Below, in pieces: positions 16,637-25,291 of a stretch of DNA of 64,000 bases. Location: positions 20,706 to 84,705 of the forward strand of contig NZ_JAJONF010000041.1 in the NCBI RefSeq assembly GCF_021462265.1. Direction: 5' to 3'. This DNA comes from Streptomyces shenzhenensis (lineage in GTDB: Bacteria; Actinomycetota; Actinomycetes; Streptomycetales; Streptomycetaceae). Numbering within the stretch: position 1 is the stretch's first letter; every line of letters starts with the position of its first letter. The notes beneath the pieces are model-generated. The model was not told where the DNA came from. It was given only the letters and a program-made list of their open reading frames with translations, and made no database searches. The translations under genes and the position numbers were made by a program.

Positions 16637-18040
16637 ATGGCAACGGCGCCCAGCGTCTCGTACTCGATGACCATCCGGCTGGAGGTGCCCGCGAGCGGAA
16701 CCGCCGTCTCGCAGCTCACCACCGCCGTGGAGTCCTCCGGGGGCTCGGTCACCGGCCTCGACGTCACCGCGTCCGGCCACGAGAAGCTCCGTATCGACGT
16801 CACCATCGCGGCCAGCTCCACCGCCCACGCCGACCAGATCGTCCAGCAGCTGCGCGGCATCGAGGGCGTCGTCCTCGGCAAGGTCTCGGACCGTACGTTC
16901 CTCATGCACCTCGGCGGCAAGATCGAGATGCAGTCCAAGCACCCCATCCGCAACCGTGACGACCTCTCCATGATCTACACCCCGGGCGTCGCCCGCGTGT
17001 GCATGGCGATCGCGGAGAACCCCGAGGACGCGCGCCGCCTCACCATCAAGCGCAACTCCGTTGCGGTCGTGACGGACGGCTCCGCGGTCCTGGGCCTCGG
17101 CAACATCGGGCCGAAGGCCGCCCTGCCGGTCATGGAGGGCAAGGCGGCCCTCTTCAAGCGGTTCGCCGGCATCGACGCCTGGCCGCTGTGCCTGGACACC
17201 CAGGACACCGACGCGATCGTCGAGATCGTCAAGGCGATCGCCCCCGGGTTCGCCGGCATCAACCTCGAGGACATCTCCGCCCCCCGCTGCTTCGAGATCG
17301 AGGCGCGGCTGCGTGAGGCCCTCGACATCCCCGTCTTCCACGACGACCAGCACGGCACCGCGATCGTCGTCCTCGCCGCCCTGACGAACGCACTTCGCTG
17401 CACCGGCAAGGCGATTGAGAACATCCGGGTCGTCATGTCCGGCGCCGGCGCGGCCGGTACGGCCATCCTCAAGCTGCTGATCGCGGCCGGCCTGAAGAAC
17501 GCCGTCGTCGCCGACATCCGCGGTGTCGTGCACTCCGCCCGCGAGGACCTGGTGGGCGCCCCCGCCGACTCGCCGCTGTGCTGGATCGCCGACAACACCA
17601 ACCCCGAGAACCTGACCGGCACCCTCAAGGAGGCCGTGCGCGGCGCCGACGTCTTCATCGGCGTCTCCGCCCCGAACGTCCTCGACGGCGAGGACGTGGC
17701 CGCCATGGCCGAGGGCGCGATCGTGTTCGCACTCGCGAATCCTGACCCGGAGGTGGACCCCGCGATCGCCCGCCAGACGGCCGCCGTGGTGGCCACCGGC
17801 CGCTCCGACTTCCCGAACCAGATCAACAACGTACTGGTGTTCCCGGGTGTCTTCCGCGGCCTCCTGGACGCCCAGTCCCGTACGGTGAACACCGACATGA
17901 TGCTCGCGGCCGCGAAGGCTCTCGCCGACGTGGTCACGGAGGACGAGCTGAACCCGAACTACATCATCCCGAGCGTCTTCAACGAGAAGGTCGCGGGAGC
18001 GGTGGCGGGCGCGGTGCGGGAAGCGGCGAAGGGCGCCTGA
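16637..18040 (+). CDS. NAD-type malic enzyme with N-terminal ACT domain
   Basis: The 467-aa product decarboxylates malate to pyruvate. Residues 6-85 form an ACT-like regulatory domain; the malic domain follows (IYTPGVARVC, KRNSVAVVTDGSAVLGLGNIGP, with INLEDISAPRCFEIE and FHDDQHGTAIVVLAAL), then the NAD-binding domain (VVMSGAGAAGTAI, FALANPDPEVDP). ATG 16637 has AAGGAAG 7 nt upstream. The closest described enzyme I recall is the NAD-dependent one of S. coelicolor (SCO2951), relevant to carbon flux between TCA cycle and pyruvate. Likely monocistronic. Confidence 0.93.
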   Translation: MATAPSVSYSMTIRLEVPASGTAVSQLTTAVESSGGSVTGLDVTASGHEKLRIDVTIAASSTAHADQIVQQLRGIEGVVLGKVSDRTFLMHLGGKIEMQSKHPIRNRDDLSMIYTPGVARVCMAIAENPEDARRLTIKRNSVAVVTDGSAVLGLGNIGPKAALPVMEGKAALFKRFAGIDAWPLCLDTQDTDAIVEIVKAIAPGFAGINLEDISAPRCFEIEARLREALDIPVFHDDQHGTAIVVLAALTNALRCTGKAIENIRVVMSGAGAAGTAILKLLIAAGLKNAVVADIRGVVHSAREDLVGAPADSPLCWIADNTNPENLTGTLKEAVRGADVFIGVSAPNVLDGEDVAAMAEGAIVFALANPDPEVDPAIARQTAAVVATGRSDFPNQINNVLVFPGVFRGLLDAQSRTVNTDMMLAAAKALADVVTEDELNPNYIIPSVFNEKVAGAVAGAVREAAKGA

Positions 18041-18365
18041 CGGCTGTCAGGGGCGCGGGGCCGTGCCGACCGGCGGCTGCCGCCGCGTGGGTGCGACCGG
18101 CCCCCGACCGGCCGACGGCCGAAAGCGTGACGCCCGCGCATGATGCGGGGGCCCGGGGGCAGCAGCCTTCAGGGAAACGTTTGTGAAACTTGCCACGCCA
18201 TGTAACCGGCGCGTCGTGAAACCCCCCCTTCGGCCCAGCCGTAGGGTATGGGCGGCACCTGGATTGGCGTTCCCGCCGCAGGTGGGGGCAGGATGCGTCC
18301 CGGCCCAACATGCGGCTCCGCCGCGTGGCACGCCTCAATGGCAAGAAGAACACGGGAGTAACAAC
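18041..18365. other. 325-bp leader/promoter interval of the HU gene
   Basis: No gene seen. Near 18090, GGCGGCTGCCGCC is a short hairpin that could end malic enzyme transcription. The right half drops in GC (TTTGTGAAACTTGCC at about 18180-18194) and probably carries the HU promoter; GGGAG precedes the HU start by 7 nt. Confidence 0.5.
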
Positions 18366-18647
18366 ATGAACCGCAGTGAGCTGGTGGCCGCGCTGGCCGA
18401 CCGTGCCGAGGTGACTCGCAAGGACGCCGACGCCGTGCTGGCCGCTTTCGCCGACGTCGTCGGCGACATCGTCTCCAAGGGCGACGAGAAGGTGACCATC
18501 CCCGGCTTCCTGACCTTCGAGCGCACCCACCGTGCCGCTCGTACCGCGCGCAACCCCCAGACCGGCGAGCCGATCAACATTCCGGCCGGGTACAGCGTGA
18601 AGGTCTCCGCGGGCTCGAAGCTGAAGGAATCCGCGAAGGGCAAGTGA
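18366..18647 (+). CDS. hupA: HU nucleoid protein
   Basis: The 93-aa product is a standard-length bacterial HU: MNRSELVAALADR at the start, dimer core ADAVLAAFADVVGD, the GFLTFERTHRAARTARNP arm with the conserved NPQTGE and IPAGYSVKVSAGSKLKE. It lacks the Lys-rich tail of the second Streptomyces HU (HupS). HupA is the vegetative form. ATG 18366 follows GGGAG. A very strong terminator closes the gene. Confidence 0.96.
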   Translation: MNRSELVAALADRAEVTRKDADAVLAAFADVVGDIVSKGDEKVTIPGFLTFERTHRAARTARNPQTGEPINIPAGYSVKVSAGSKLKESAKGK

Positions 18648-18767
18648 GCCGAGGCGCTCCGCTTGAGCGCCGTGGGTGGCCGGGGGCCCGCCGTGGCTGG
18701 TCGCGCCCACGTGGCGCCGGCCGCGGAGCCGGTTCCGGCCCCGCCCCCTGACGGGGCGCTTTGAACA

Positions 18768-18812
18768 ACGACGATGGGGCGGCCCCTCCACCAGGGGCCG
18801 CCCCATCGTCGT
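18768..18812. terminator. Perfect 20-bp stem terminator after HU
   Basis: The arm 18768-18787 (ACGACGATGGGGCGGCCCCT) is exactly complementary to 18793-18812, loop CCACC. It lies between the convergent HU and murA units and can act in both directions. Confidence 0.9.
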
Positions 18813-18828
18813 ACCGGCTCTCGCGGAC

Positions 18829-18890
18829 GTCAGCCGAGTGCCGTGCCCGGCGGTTCCGTCTTGGCGCCGGGTTCCACGAGCTTCTCCATG
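18829..18890 (-). pseudogene. Duplicated 62-bp fragment of the murA 3' end
   Basis: This 62-bp segment matches the last coding bases and stop of murA (18968-19029) at 57 of 62 positions, in the same orientation, offset by 139 bp. Translated on the minus strand it reads MEKLVEPGAK...GTALG-stop against MEKLVELGAK...GKALG-stop in murA. Flanks on both sides do not match. It is a broken partial duplicate, not an expressed gene. Confidence 0.9.
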
Positions 18891-18897
18891 CTGTGCC

Positions 18898-18928
18898 GGT
18901 CCGGGGGTGCGGGGGTGCCCCCCGGACC
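18898..18928 (-). terminator. Hairpin after murA
   Basis: GGTCCGGGGG (18898-18907) pairs with CCCCCGGACC (18919-18928), a perfect 10-bp stem with 11-nt loop, 40 nt beyond the murA stop and before the duplicated murA tail. Confidence 0.6.
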
Positions 18929-18968
18929 CCCGGCCGGGGGGTGTTGGTCCGGGCCGGCGTGGGGGCTG

Positions 18969-20309
18969 TCAGCCGAGTGCCTTGCCCGGCAGTTCCACCT
19001 TGGCGCCGAGTTCCACGAGCTTCTCCATGAAGTTCTCGTAGCCGCGGTTGATGAGGTCGATGCCGTGGACCCGGGAGGTGCCCTGGGCCGCGAGCGCGGC
19101 GATCAGATACGAGAAGCCGCCGCGCAGGTCGGGGATGACGAGATCGGCGCCCTGGAGCTTCGTCGGCCCGGAGACGACCGCGGAGTGCAGGAAGTTCCGC
19201 TGGCCGAAGCGGCAGGCCGAGCCGCCCAGGCACTCGCGGTAGAGCTGGATGTGAGCGCCCATCTGGTTCAGCGCCGAGGTGAAGCCGAGACGGGACTCGT
19301 AGACCGTCTCGTGGACGATCGAGAGGCCCGTCGCCTGGGTCAGGGCGACGACGAGCGGCTGCTGCCAGTCGGTCTGGAAGCCCGGGTGCACGTCCGTCTC
19401 CAGCGCGATGGACTTCAGCTGGCCGCCGGGGTGCCAGAAGCGGATGCCCTCGTCGGCGATCTCGAAGGCACCGCCCACCTTCCGGTAGGTGTTCAGGAAC
19501 GTCATCATCGAGCGCTGCTGGGCACCGCGGACGTAGATGTCGCCCTCGGTCGCCAGCGCCGCCGACGCCCAGGACGCCGCCTCCAGCCGGTCCGCCAGGG
19601 CGCGGTGGGTGTAGCCGCCGAGCTTGTCCACGCCGGTGATGCGGATCGTGCGGTCGGTGTCCATCGCGATGATCGCGCCCATTTTCTGCAGAACGCAGAT
19701 CAGGTCCTCGATCTCCGGCTCGACGGCCGCGTTGGACAACTCCGTGACACCCTCGGCGAGTACGGCCGTCAGCAGCACCTGCTCGGTCGCGCCGACCGAC
19801 GGGTACGGCAGCCGGATCTTCGTGCCGCGCAGCCCCTTCGGTGCCTCCAGGTACTGGCCGTCCGCGCGTTTCTCGATGGTCGCGCCGAACTGCCGCAGCA
19901 CGTCGAAGTGGAAGTCGATCGGCCGGCCGCCGATGTCGCAGCCGCCCAGGCCCGGGATGAACGCGTGTCCGAGGCGGTGCAGCAGCGGGCCGCAGAAGAG
20001 GATGGGGATCCGGCTGGAACCCGCGTGGGCATCGATGTCAGCGACGTTCGCGCTCTCCACGTACGTCGGATCGAGCACCAGCTCGCCGGGCTCCTCGCCC
20101 GGACGTACCGTCACCCCGTGCAGCTGCAGCAGACCGCGCACCACCCGCACGTCACGGATGTCCGGAACGTTGCGCAGCCGACTGGGTGCACTGCCCAGGA
20201 GGGCGGCCACCATGGCCTTCGGCACGAGGTTCTTCGCACCGCGGACACGGATCTCGCCCACCAGCGGGGTGCCGCCGTGGACAAGCAGGACATCGTCGTT
20301 GACGGTCAT
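18969..20309 (-). CDS. murA: UDP-N-acetylglucosamine 1-carboxyvinyltransferase
   Basis: The 446-aa EPSP-synthase-fold enzyme adds enolpyruvate to UDP-GlcNAc, the first committed step of peptidoglycan synthesis. Visible marks: GEIRVRGAKNLVPKAMVAALL near the start, the fosfomycin-target Cys in GLGGCDIGGRPIDFH, and DLRGGFSYLIAALAAQG near the end. ATG 20309 gives the usual N-terminus; the frame is open upstream but without family content. Streptomycetes commonly carry two murA genes; which one this is rests on neighbourhood. The 3' end is duplicated just downstream. Confidence 0.95.
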   Translation of the reverse strand: MTVNDDVLLVHGGTPLVGEIRVRGAKNLVPKAMVAALLGSAPSRLRNVPDIRDVRVVRGLLQLHGVTVRPGEEPGELVLDPTYVESANVADIDAHAGSSRIPILFCGPLLHRLGHAFIPGLGGCDIGGRPIDFHFDVLRQFGATIEKRADGQYLEAPKGLRGTKIRLPYPSVGATEQVLLTAVLAEGVTELSNAAVEPEIEDLICVLQKMGAIIAMDTDRTIRITGVDKLGGYTHRALADRLEAASWASAALATEGDIYVRGAQQRSMMTFLNTYRKVGGAFEIADEGIRFWHPGGQLKSIALETDVHPGFQTDWQQPLVVALTQATGLSIVHETVYESRLGFTSALNQMGAHIQLYRECLGGSACRFGQRNFLHSAVVSGPTKLQGADLVIPDLRGGFSYLIAALAAQGTSRVHGIDLINRGYENFMEKLVELGAKVELPGKALG

Positions 20310-20607
20310 GAATCTCGCGTTCCATGGAGTTGGGCAGGGCCGGAGAGACAGAGTAATCGCCCATCGGCCCCCTCCCGTAGGCCCAAGGACCACCCAGCAA
20401 CGTCATAGCTGTGTCACAACACGAACGGTGCCTGAGCGGACACCTGGGGTCACCGTCGGTCGCCGCGCGCCCCGGGACGCCTCCTTCCGCCCTCCCGTCT
20501 CCCGCCACCACCCTCGGACCAGGCCTTACCGGGCCGCCCTCCAATTCGTGGCCGCATTCACTCCCGGGCCCGGATTGGCTCCCCATGCGACGGGAAGATG
20601 CGGGATC

Positions 20608-21189
20608 ATGTCTGGCATGACCGAGGTGTCCTCGCTCACAGGGCGGCTGCTCGTGGCCACGCCCGCCCTGGCGGACCCGAACTTCGACCGCGCGGTGGTG
20701 CTCCTTCTCGACCACGACGAGGAGGGCTCCCTCGGTGTCGTCCTCAACCGGCCCACCCCGGTGGACGTCGGCGACATCCTGGAGGGCTGGGCCTCACTCG
20801 CCGGCGAGCCGGGGGTCGTCTTCCAGGGCGGACCGGTGTCCCTGGACTCCGCGCTCGGCGTCGCGGTCATCCCCGGCGGGGGGAACGGCGACCGCGCCCC
20901 GCTCGGCTGGCGCCGGGTGCACGGCGCGATCGGCCTGGTCGACCTGGAGGCCCCGCCGGAGCTGCTCGCCTCGGCCCTCGGTTCGCTCCGGATCTTCGCC
21001 GGTTACGCCGGATGGGGCCCCGGCCAGCTGGAGGACGAACTGTCCGAGGGCGCCTGGTACGTCGTCGAGTCCGAACCCGGCGACGTCTCCTCCCCGGCCC
21101 CCGAAAGACTCTGGCGCGAGGTGCTGCGCCGCCAGCGCAACGAACTGGCGATGGTGGCCACCTACCCGGACGACCCCTCGCTCAACTGA
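20608..21189 (+). CDS. YqgE/AlgH family protein (DUF179)
   Basis: The 193-aa product has the family marks LTGRLLVATPALADPNFDRAVVLLL, GVVLNRPTPVDV, FQGGPVSLDSALGV and FAGYAGWGPGQLEDE. Structure of the family is known but the biochemical role is not. ATG 20608 is preceded by GGGAAG; an ATG at 20617 is an alternative. It lies 298 nt from the divergent murA gene. Confidence 0.93.
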   Translation: MSGMTEVSSLTGRLLVATPALADPNFDRAVVLLLDHDEEGSLGVVLNRPTPVDVGDILEGWASLAGEPGVVFQGGPVSLDSALGVAVIPGGGNGDRAPLGWRRVHGAIGLVDLEAPPELLASALGSLRIFAGYAGWGPGQLEDELSEGAWYVVESEPGDVSSPAPERLWREVLRRQRNELAMVATYPDDPSLN

Positions 21190-21241
21190 CGGCGGCACTT
21201 CTCTCGGCCGTTGCCGGGGCGCTTCAGTACCCTTGGCGTTT

Positions 21242-21520
21242 ATGAGCACTCTTGAGCCCGAGCGCGGGACTGGTACGGGGACCCTCGTAGAGCCGACACC
21301 GCAGGTGTCCCACGGTGACGGCGACCACGAGCGCTTCGCCCATTACGTCCAGAAGGACAAGATCATGGCGAGCGCCCTCGACGGCACTCCCGTCGTGGCG
21401 CTGTGCGGCAAGGTGTGGGTGCCCGGCCGCGACCCGAAGAAGTACCCCGTGTGCCCCATGTGCAAGGAGATCTACGAGTCCATCGGCAGCGGCGGCGACG
21501 GCGAGGGCGACGACAAGTAG
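21242..21520 (+). CDS. DUF3039 zinc-ribbon-like protein
   Basis: A 92-aa actinobacterial DUF3039 protein with a Cys cluster, LCGKVW and CPMCKEIYE (one Cys plus C-x2-C; in full C-x14/15-C-x2-C), and HYVQKDKIMASALDGTPVVA just before it. It probably binds zinc. No clear RBS precedes ATG 21242, only 52 nt after the previous stop. Function unknown. A hairpin with a CTTTG tail follows at 21548-21584. Confidence 0.9.
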   Translation: MSTLEPERGTGTGTLVEPTPQVSHGDGDHERFAHYVQKDKIMASALDGTPVVALCGKVWVPGRDPKKYPVCPMCKEIYESIGSGGDGEGDDK

Positions 21521-21547
21521 GGCTCCGCTCCCCGGCTGGGCTTCCTG

Positions 21548-21584
21548 AGGTCCCGGGTGCGCTTCGGCGTGCTCCGGGGCCTTT
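21548..21584 (+). terminator. Terminator after the DUF3039 gene
   Basis: GGTCCCGG and CCGGGGCC (one G-U) enclose CGC-TTCG-GCG; CTTTGT follows. Within 65 nt of the stop at 21520. Confidence 0.6.
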
Positions 21585-21627
21585 GTCGTACCCGCGTGTT
21601 CGTCCGGAGTTCACCCCCCGCTTGCAG

Positions 21628-21720
21628 AGTGGTACAGACCTCTTGTCGGTGTGCCCGTGTTGTCCGTACTCTCCATGGTGTTGTGCAGAGCGAAATACGC
21701 GTTGCGCATGTTGCAACGCG
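21628..21720 (+). promoter_or_regulatory. Promoter with DasR-like site and LacI-like operator
   Basis: AGTGGTACAGACCTCT (21628-21643) matches 13 of 16 positions of the DasR consensus A(C/G)TGGTCTAGACCA(C/G)T. It abuts a -35-like TTGTCG (21643-21648), 18-bp spacer and -10-like TACTCT (21667-21672). Downstream, CGCGTTGC-N7-GCAACGCG (21698-21720) is a perfect 8-bp inverted repeat of LacI/ROK-operator style. This looks like the control region of an amino-sugar uptake operon. Confidence 0.55.
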
Positions 21721-21765
21721 CGCAGTTCTCTCCCCTGGCTGAGCGTGCTCCCGGAGGGTCACTCC

Positions 21766-21852
21766 ATGAAGCTCCCCGCGTCCTCGCCCGGCCGCCGTCG
21801 CCCTGGTCTGCCCGTGGCCGTCGCGCCGGCGAGGGCGGGGGAGGAGCTGTGA
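21766..21852 (+). pseudogene. Fused remnant of an ABC transporter gene (solute-binding start)
   Basis: A well-placed GGAGGG and ATG 21766 open a 28-codon frame that begins like a lipoprotein signal (MKLPASS then basic and hydrophobic residues) but stops at 21850-21852. The stop overlaps a GTG (GTGA junction) that starts the permease remnant. The simplest reading is a deletion joining the start of a sugar-binding protein gene to the tail of the first permease gene. Confidence 0.6.
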
Positions 21853-22483
21853 CCGTCGTGAATCTTGTGCGCGGGTTCGGGCGGCGGCCGTGGCTCCTCC
21901 CGCCCTCTCCGGACTCCTTCTGGCGGGTGTCCGGGCAGCGGGAATTCGACCGTCACTTCGTCAACAGGCTGGTCGTCCCGGGCGGTGTGGTCCTCGTCCC
22001 GGCGCGGTTCGCCTTTCTCGCCGCCACCGCCGCGACCGCCGTCACCCGATTCCGGTTCCGTTTCCGGAGCACCTTGTCGATCATGTTTCCGGTGGCCCGG
22101 CCTGCGCCCGTGTTCTGCCGGCTGCGGGACTTCGCTCCGCCGAACACGCCGGACTCCCTGATCCTGCCCCACATCGCCGAATCGCCGCCGTTCGCGAGCC
22201 GGATGCTTCGAGGGTTCGGGAAAGGGGTGCCGGAGGCGCTGGAGAGGCCGCGTACATCGACGGGGCGAGCCGGTCCCCTTTCCCGGCAGATCCTTTTCCC
22301 GCTCGCCGGAGACACTTCGCAGTCCACGCTGCCGACGGCACTGATGGTGTTCTCCAAACCGGACGGCCCGGACCGGGGCGAGGCATGGCGGCGTCCACGG
22401 TGATGGCGATTCCGGTACCGGTGTTCTTCGTACTCGTACAGCGACGTCCGGTCCCGGGACCGGACGGAGGGGGCAAGGACTGA
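21849..22483 (+). pseudogene. Decayed MalG-type sugar ABC permease
   Basis: Reading across frames restores a MalG-like permease: REFDRHFVNRLVV, AVTRFRFR, LILPHIAESPPF, MLRGFGKGVPEALE in one frame, then the EAA-loop motif EAAYIDGAS (22244-22270) in another, RQILFPLAG back in the first, and a C-terminal helix AASTVMAIPVPVFFVLVQR in the second. The VPEALE/EAAYIDGAS junction is explained by loss of one G at about 22244. Length is also about 60 residues short. The next gene, a cytoplasmic hexosaminidase, starts 1 nt after its stop. Confidence 0.8.
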
Positions 22484-22484
22484 C

Positions 22485-24125
22485 ATGACCGAACTGATTC
22501 CGAGGCCTCGCGACGTCGTCGCCGATTCCGGCGAAGTGCGGCTGACGGCGCACTCACGGCTCTACGCGGGCTCGGCGACGGAGGGCGTCGGGCACTGGCT
22601 GCGCACGGTCCTCCGGGAGGCCACCGGCCTGCCGCTGCGCGAGGGGCGGGAACCCGACGACACCGACGGCGACGGCATCGGGCTCCGGCTCGGCCCCGGG
22701 CTCGGCCCCGAGGAGTACCGCCTCGTGAGCGACCGCAGCGGCGTCCTCATCGAGGGCGGCAGCGCGGCCGGGGTGTTCTGGGGTGCGCAGACACTGCGGC
22801 AACTCCTCGGCCCCGACGCGTACCGCAGGGCTCCGGTCAACCGCGGCCGTACCTGGGCCGTGCCGCACGTGACGATCGAGGACTCCCCCCGATTCCCCTG
22901 GCGCGGCCTCATGCTCGACGTGGCCCGGCACTTCATGCCGAAGGAAGGCGTCCTGCGCTACCTCGATCTCATGGCGGCGCACAAACTCAACGTCTTCCAC
23001 TTCCACCTGACGGACGACCAGGGCTGGCGCGTCCGGATCGAGCGCTACCCCCGGCTCACCGAGGTCGGCTCCTGGCGGACCCGCACGAAATTCGGCCACC
23101 GGGCCTCACCGCTGTGGGAGGAGAAGCCGCACGGTGGCTTCTACACCCAGGACGACATCCGGGAGATCGTCGCCTACGCGGCCGAGCGGCATATCACGGT
23201 CGTCCCCGAAATCGACGTGCCAGGACACTCACAGGCCGCCATCGCCGCGTATCCGGAACTCGGCAACACCGACGTCATCACCGCATCCGTCACAGGGGGC
23301 ACCGCCCTCTCGGTCTGGGACTCCTGGGGGATCTCTCCGAACGTACTCGCCCCCACTGACAACACCCTGCGCTTCTACGAGGGGGTGTTCGAGGAAGTGC
23401 TCGGTCTCTTCCCGTCGGAGTTCATTCACGTCGGCGGCGACGAATGCCTGAAGGACCAGTGGCGGGTCTCGCCCGCCGCACAGGCACGTATCAAGGAACT
23501 CGGGCTCGCCGACGAGGACGCGTTGCAGTCCTGGTTCATCGGGCACTTCGCGAAGTGGCTTTCCGCGCGCGGGCGTCGGCTCATCGGATGGGACGAGATT
23601 CTGGAGGGCGGGATCGCCGAGGGCGCGGCCGTCTCGTCGTGGCGCGGCTACGGCGGCGGGATCGCGGCCGCCCGGGCCGGGCACGACGTCGTCATGTGCC
23701 CCGAGCAGCACGTGTACCTGGACCACCGGCAGGCCGACGGCGCCGACGAACCGGTGCCGATCGGGTACGTCCGCACCCTGGAGGACGTGTACCGGTTCGA
23801 GCCCGTTCCGCCGGGGCTGGACGTATCCGCGGCGCGGCGGATCCTGGGCACCCAGGCCAACATCTGGACCGAGGTGATGGAGGACCAGGCGCGCGTGGAC
23901 TACCAGGCCTTTCCCCGGCTCGCCGCCTTCGCCGAGGTCGCCTGGAGCGCCCTTCCGGCCCCGGCCGACCGGGACTTCGCCGACTTCGGGCGCCGCATGA
24001 GCGCGCACTACCGGCGGCTGGACGCCCTGGGGGTCGCCTACCGCCCGCCGTCCGGCCCCCTGCCCTGGCAGCGGCGCCCCGGCGTCCCCGGCCGCCCCCT
24101 CGACGGCCCGCCCCCGAACCGCTAG
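22485..24125 (+). CDS. Cytoplasmic GH20 beta-N-acetylhexosaminidase
   Basis: The 546-aa enzyme cleaves terminal GlcNAc or GalNAc from oligosaccharides such as chitobiose. The GH20b domain (1-120) precedes the catalytic barrel: PRFPWRGLMLDVARHF, HFHLTDDQGWRVRIERYP, VPEIDVPGHSQAAIAAYP, and the catalytic Asp-Glu pair in HVGGDECLKDQW. WTEVMEDQARVDYQAFPR lies late. No signal peptide, so it acts inside the cell on imported sugars. It was the last gene of a sugar-uptake operon whose transporter has decayed; the operon promoter may still drive it. The RBS lies in the pseudogene tail (GGAGGGGG). Confidence 0.94.
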   Translation: MTELIPRPRDVVADSGEVRLTAHSRLYAGSATEGVGHWLRTVLREATGLPLREGREPDDTDGDGIGLRLGPGLGPEEYRLVSDRSGVLIEGGSAAGVFWGAQTLRQLLGPDAYRRAPVNRGRTWAVPHVTIEDSPRFPWRGLMLDVARHFMPKEGVLRYLDLMAAHKLNVFHFHLTDDQGWRVRIERYPRLTEVGSWRTRTKFGHRASPLWEEKPHGGFYTQDDIREIVAYAAERHITVVPEIDVPGHSQAAIAAYPELGNTDVITASVTGGTALSVWDSWGISPNVLAPTDNTLRFYEGVFEEVLGLFPSEFIHVGGDECLKDQWRVSPAAQARIKELGLADEDALQSWFIGHFAKWLSARGRRLIGWDEILEGGIAEGAAVSSWRGYGGGIAAARAGHDVVMCPEQHVYLDHRQADGADEPVPIGYVRTLEDVYRFEPVPPGLDVSAARRILGTQANIWTEVMEDQARVDYQAFPRLAAFAEVAWSALPAPADRDFADFGRRMSAHYRRLDALGVAYRPPSGPLPWQRRPGVPGRPLDGPPPNR

Positions 24126-24397
24126 CCCCCCTCGGGTCCCGCCCGGGTGTTCTCCTCGCTCCGAACGCGTAATGGAAAAAGATCCCAAGGGTCACCGAAG
24201 AGTGTCAATCGGCGCGCACCGGTGATGTCGGAAGAAAACGGACCAAGCCGCCGGTGAGGTGGGCGAATGCCTCCTAGCGGACCCGTGCGTTCGGCGCTTG
24301 CGAAGATGTGCCAGAGTTGCCACGTCCGCCCTGTGAGCACGTACCGTACGGCCACACAGGTGGGACCAGGTGGGGCAGCGGGAAGGGGCAGCCGGTT

Positions 24398-25291
24398 TTG
24401 ACCACGCACGCACCGCAGGCGGCGCAGGCCGTCACGCTGCCCACGACGCTGAACGAGGCCGTGGCGGCCCTCACCGCCATGCCGGCCGCGGTCCCCGTCG
24501 CGGGCGGCACCGACCTGATGGCCGCCGTCAACTCCGGACAGCTCAGGCCCGCCGCCCTCGTCGGCCTCGGCCGGATCAGCGAGATCCGCGGCTGGCAGTA
24601 CCAGGACGGCAACGCCCTGCTCGGCGCCGGCCTCACGCACGCGCGCATGGGCCGCCCCGACTTCGCGGCCCTGATCCCGGCCCTCGCCGCCGCCGCGCGG
24701 GCCGCCGGTCCGCCGCACATCCGCAACGCAGGAACCCTCGGCGGCAACATCGCCACGGCCGCGCCCACCGGCGACGCGCTGCCGGTGCTCGCCGCCCTGG
24801 AGGCGACGCTGATCATCGCGGGACCGGGCGGATCCCGCCGGGAGATCCCGGTGTCGCACCTGCTGGCCGGTGTGGAGATGCTCCGCGCGGGCGAGCTGAT
24901 CGGCTTCGTGCGGGTGCCGCTGCTGCACGCCCCGCAGGTCTTCCTGAAGGCGACCGGCCGCACCGGGCCGGGCCGCTCGGTGGCCTCCGTGGCGCTCGTC
25001 CTCGACCCCGCCCGGCGCGGCGTCAGATGCGCCGTCGGCGCCATAGCGCCGATGCCGCTGCGGCCCCTGGACGCCGAGCAGTGGGTGGCCCAGCTGATCG
25101 ACTGGGACAACGACCGCGCGCTCGTCCCGGAGGCGCTGAGCGCCTTCGGCGAGTACGTCGCGGCCGCCTGCATCCCCGACCCGGTCCCCGAGCCCGACGG
25201 CTCGGTGCCGCCGCTTCCGCCCGCCGTACTGCACCTGCGGCGCACCGTCGCCGCGCTGGCCCGACGAGCACTGGGGAGGGCGCTGTCATGA
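24398..25291 (+). CDS. FAD-binding subunit of a xanthine-dehydrogenase-like complex
   Basis: The 297-aa product has the molybdopterin-dehydrogenase FAD domain: TLNEAVAALTAMPAAVPVAGGTDLM (loop for FAD pyrophosphate), HIRNAGTLGGNIATAAPTGDALPVLAAL, and the C-terminal CO-dehydrogenase flavoprotein domain (KATGRTGPGRSVASVALVL). It would pass electrons from the Fe-S subunit to NAD+ or another acceptor. TTG 24398 is chosen for GGAAGGGG upstream and because homologous sequence begins there. It overlaps the next gene by ATGA. Confidence 0.9.
   Translation: MTTHAPQAAQAVTLPTTLNEAVAALTAMPAAVPVAGGTDLMAAVNSGQLRPAALVGLGRISEIRGWQYQDGNALLGAGLTHARMGRPDFAALIPALAAAARAAGPPHIRNAGTLGGNIATAAPTGDALPVLAALEATLIIAGPGGSRREIPVSHLLAGVEMLRAGELIGFVRVPLLHAPQVFLKATGRTGPGRSVASVALVLDPARRGVRCAVGAIAPMPLRPLDAEQWVAQLIDWDNDRALVPEALSAFGEYVAAACIPDPVPEPDGSVPPLPPAVLHLRRTVAALARRALGRALS

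Noticed and set aside
21953..22486. 177-codon minus-strand frame
   Set aside because: The plus strand here reads as a decayed ABC permease with several family motifs; the antisense frame has none.
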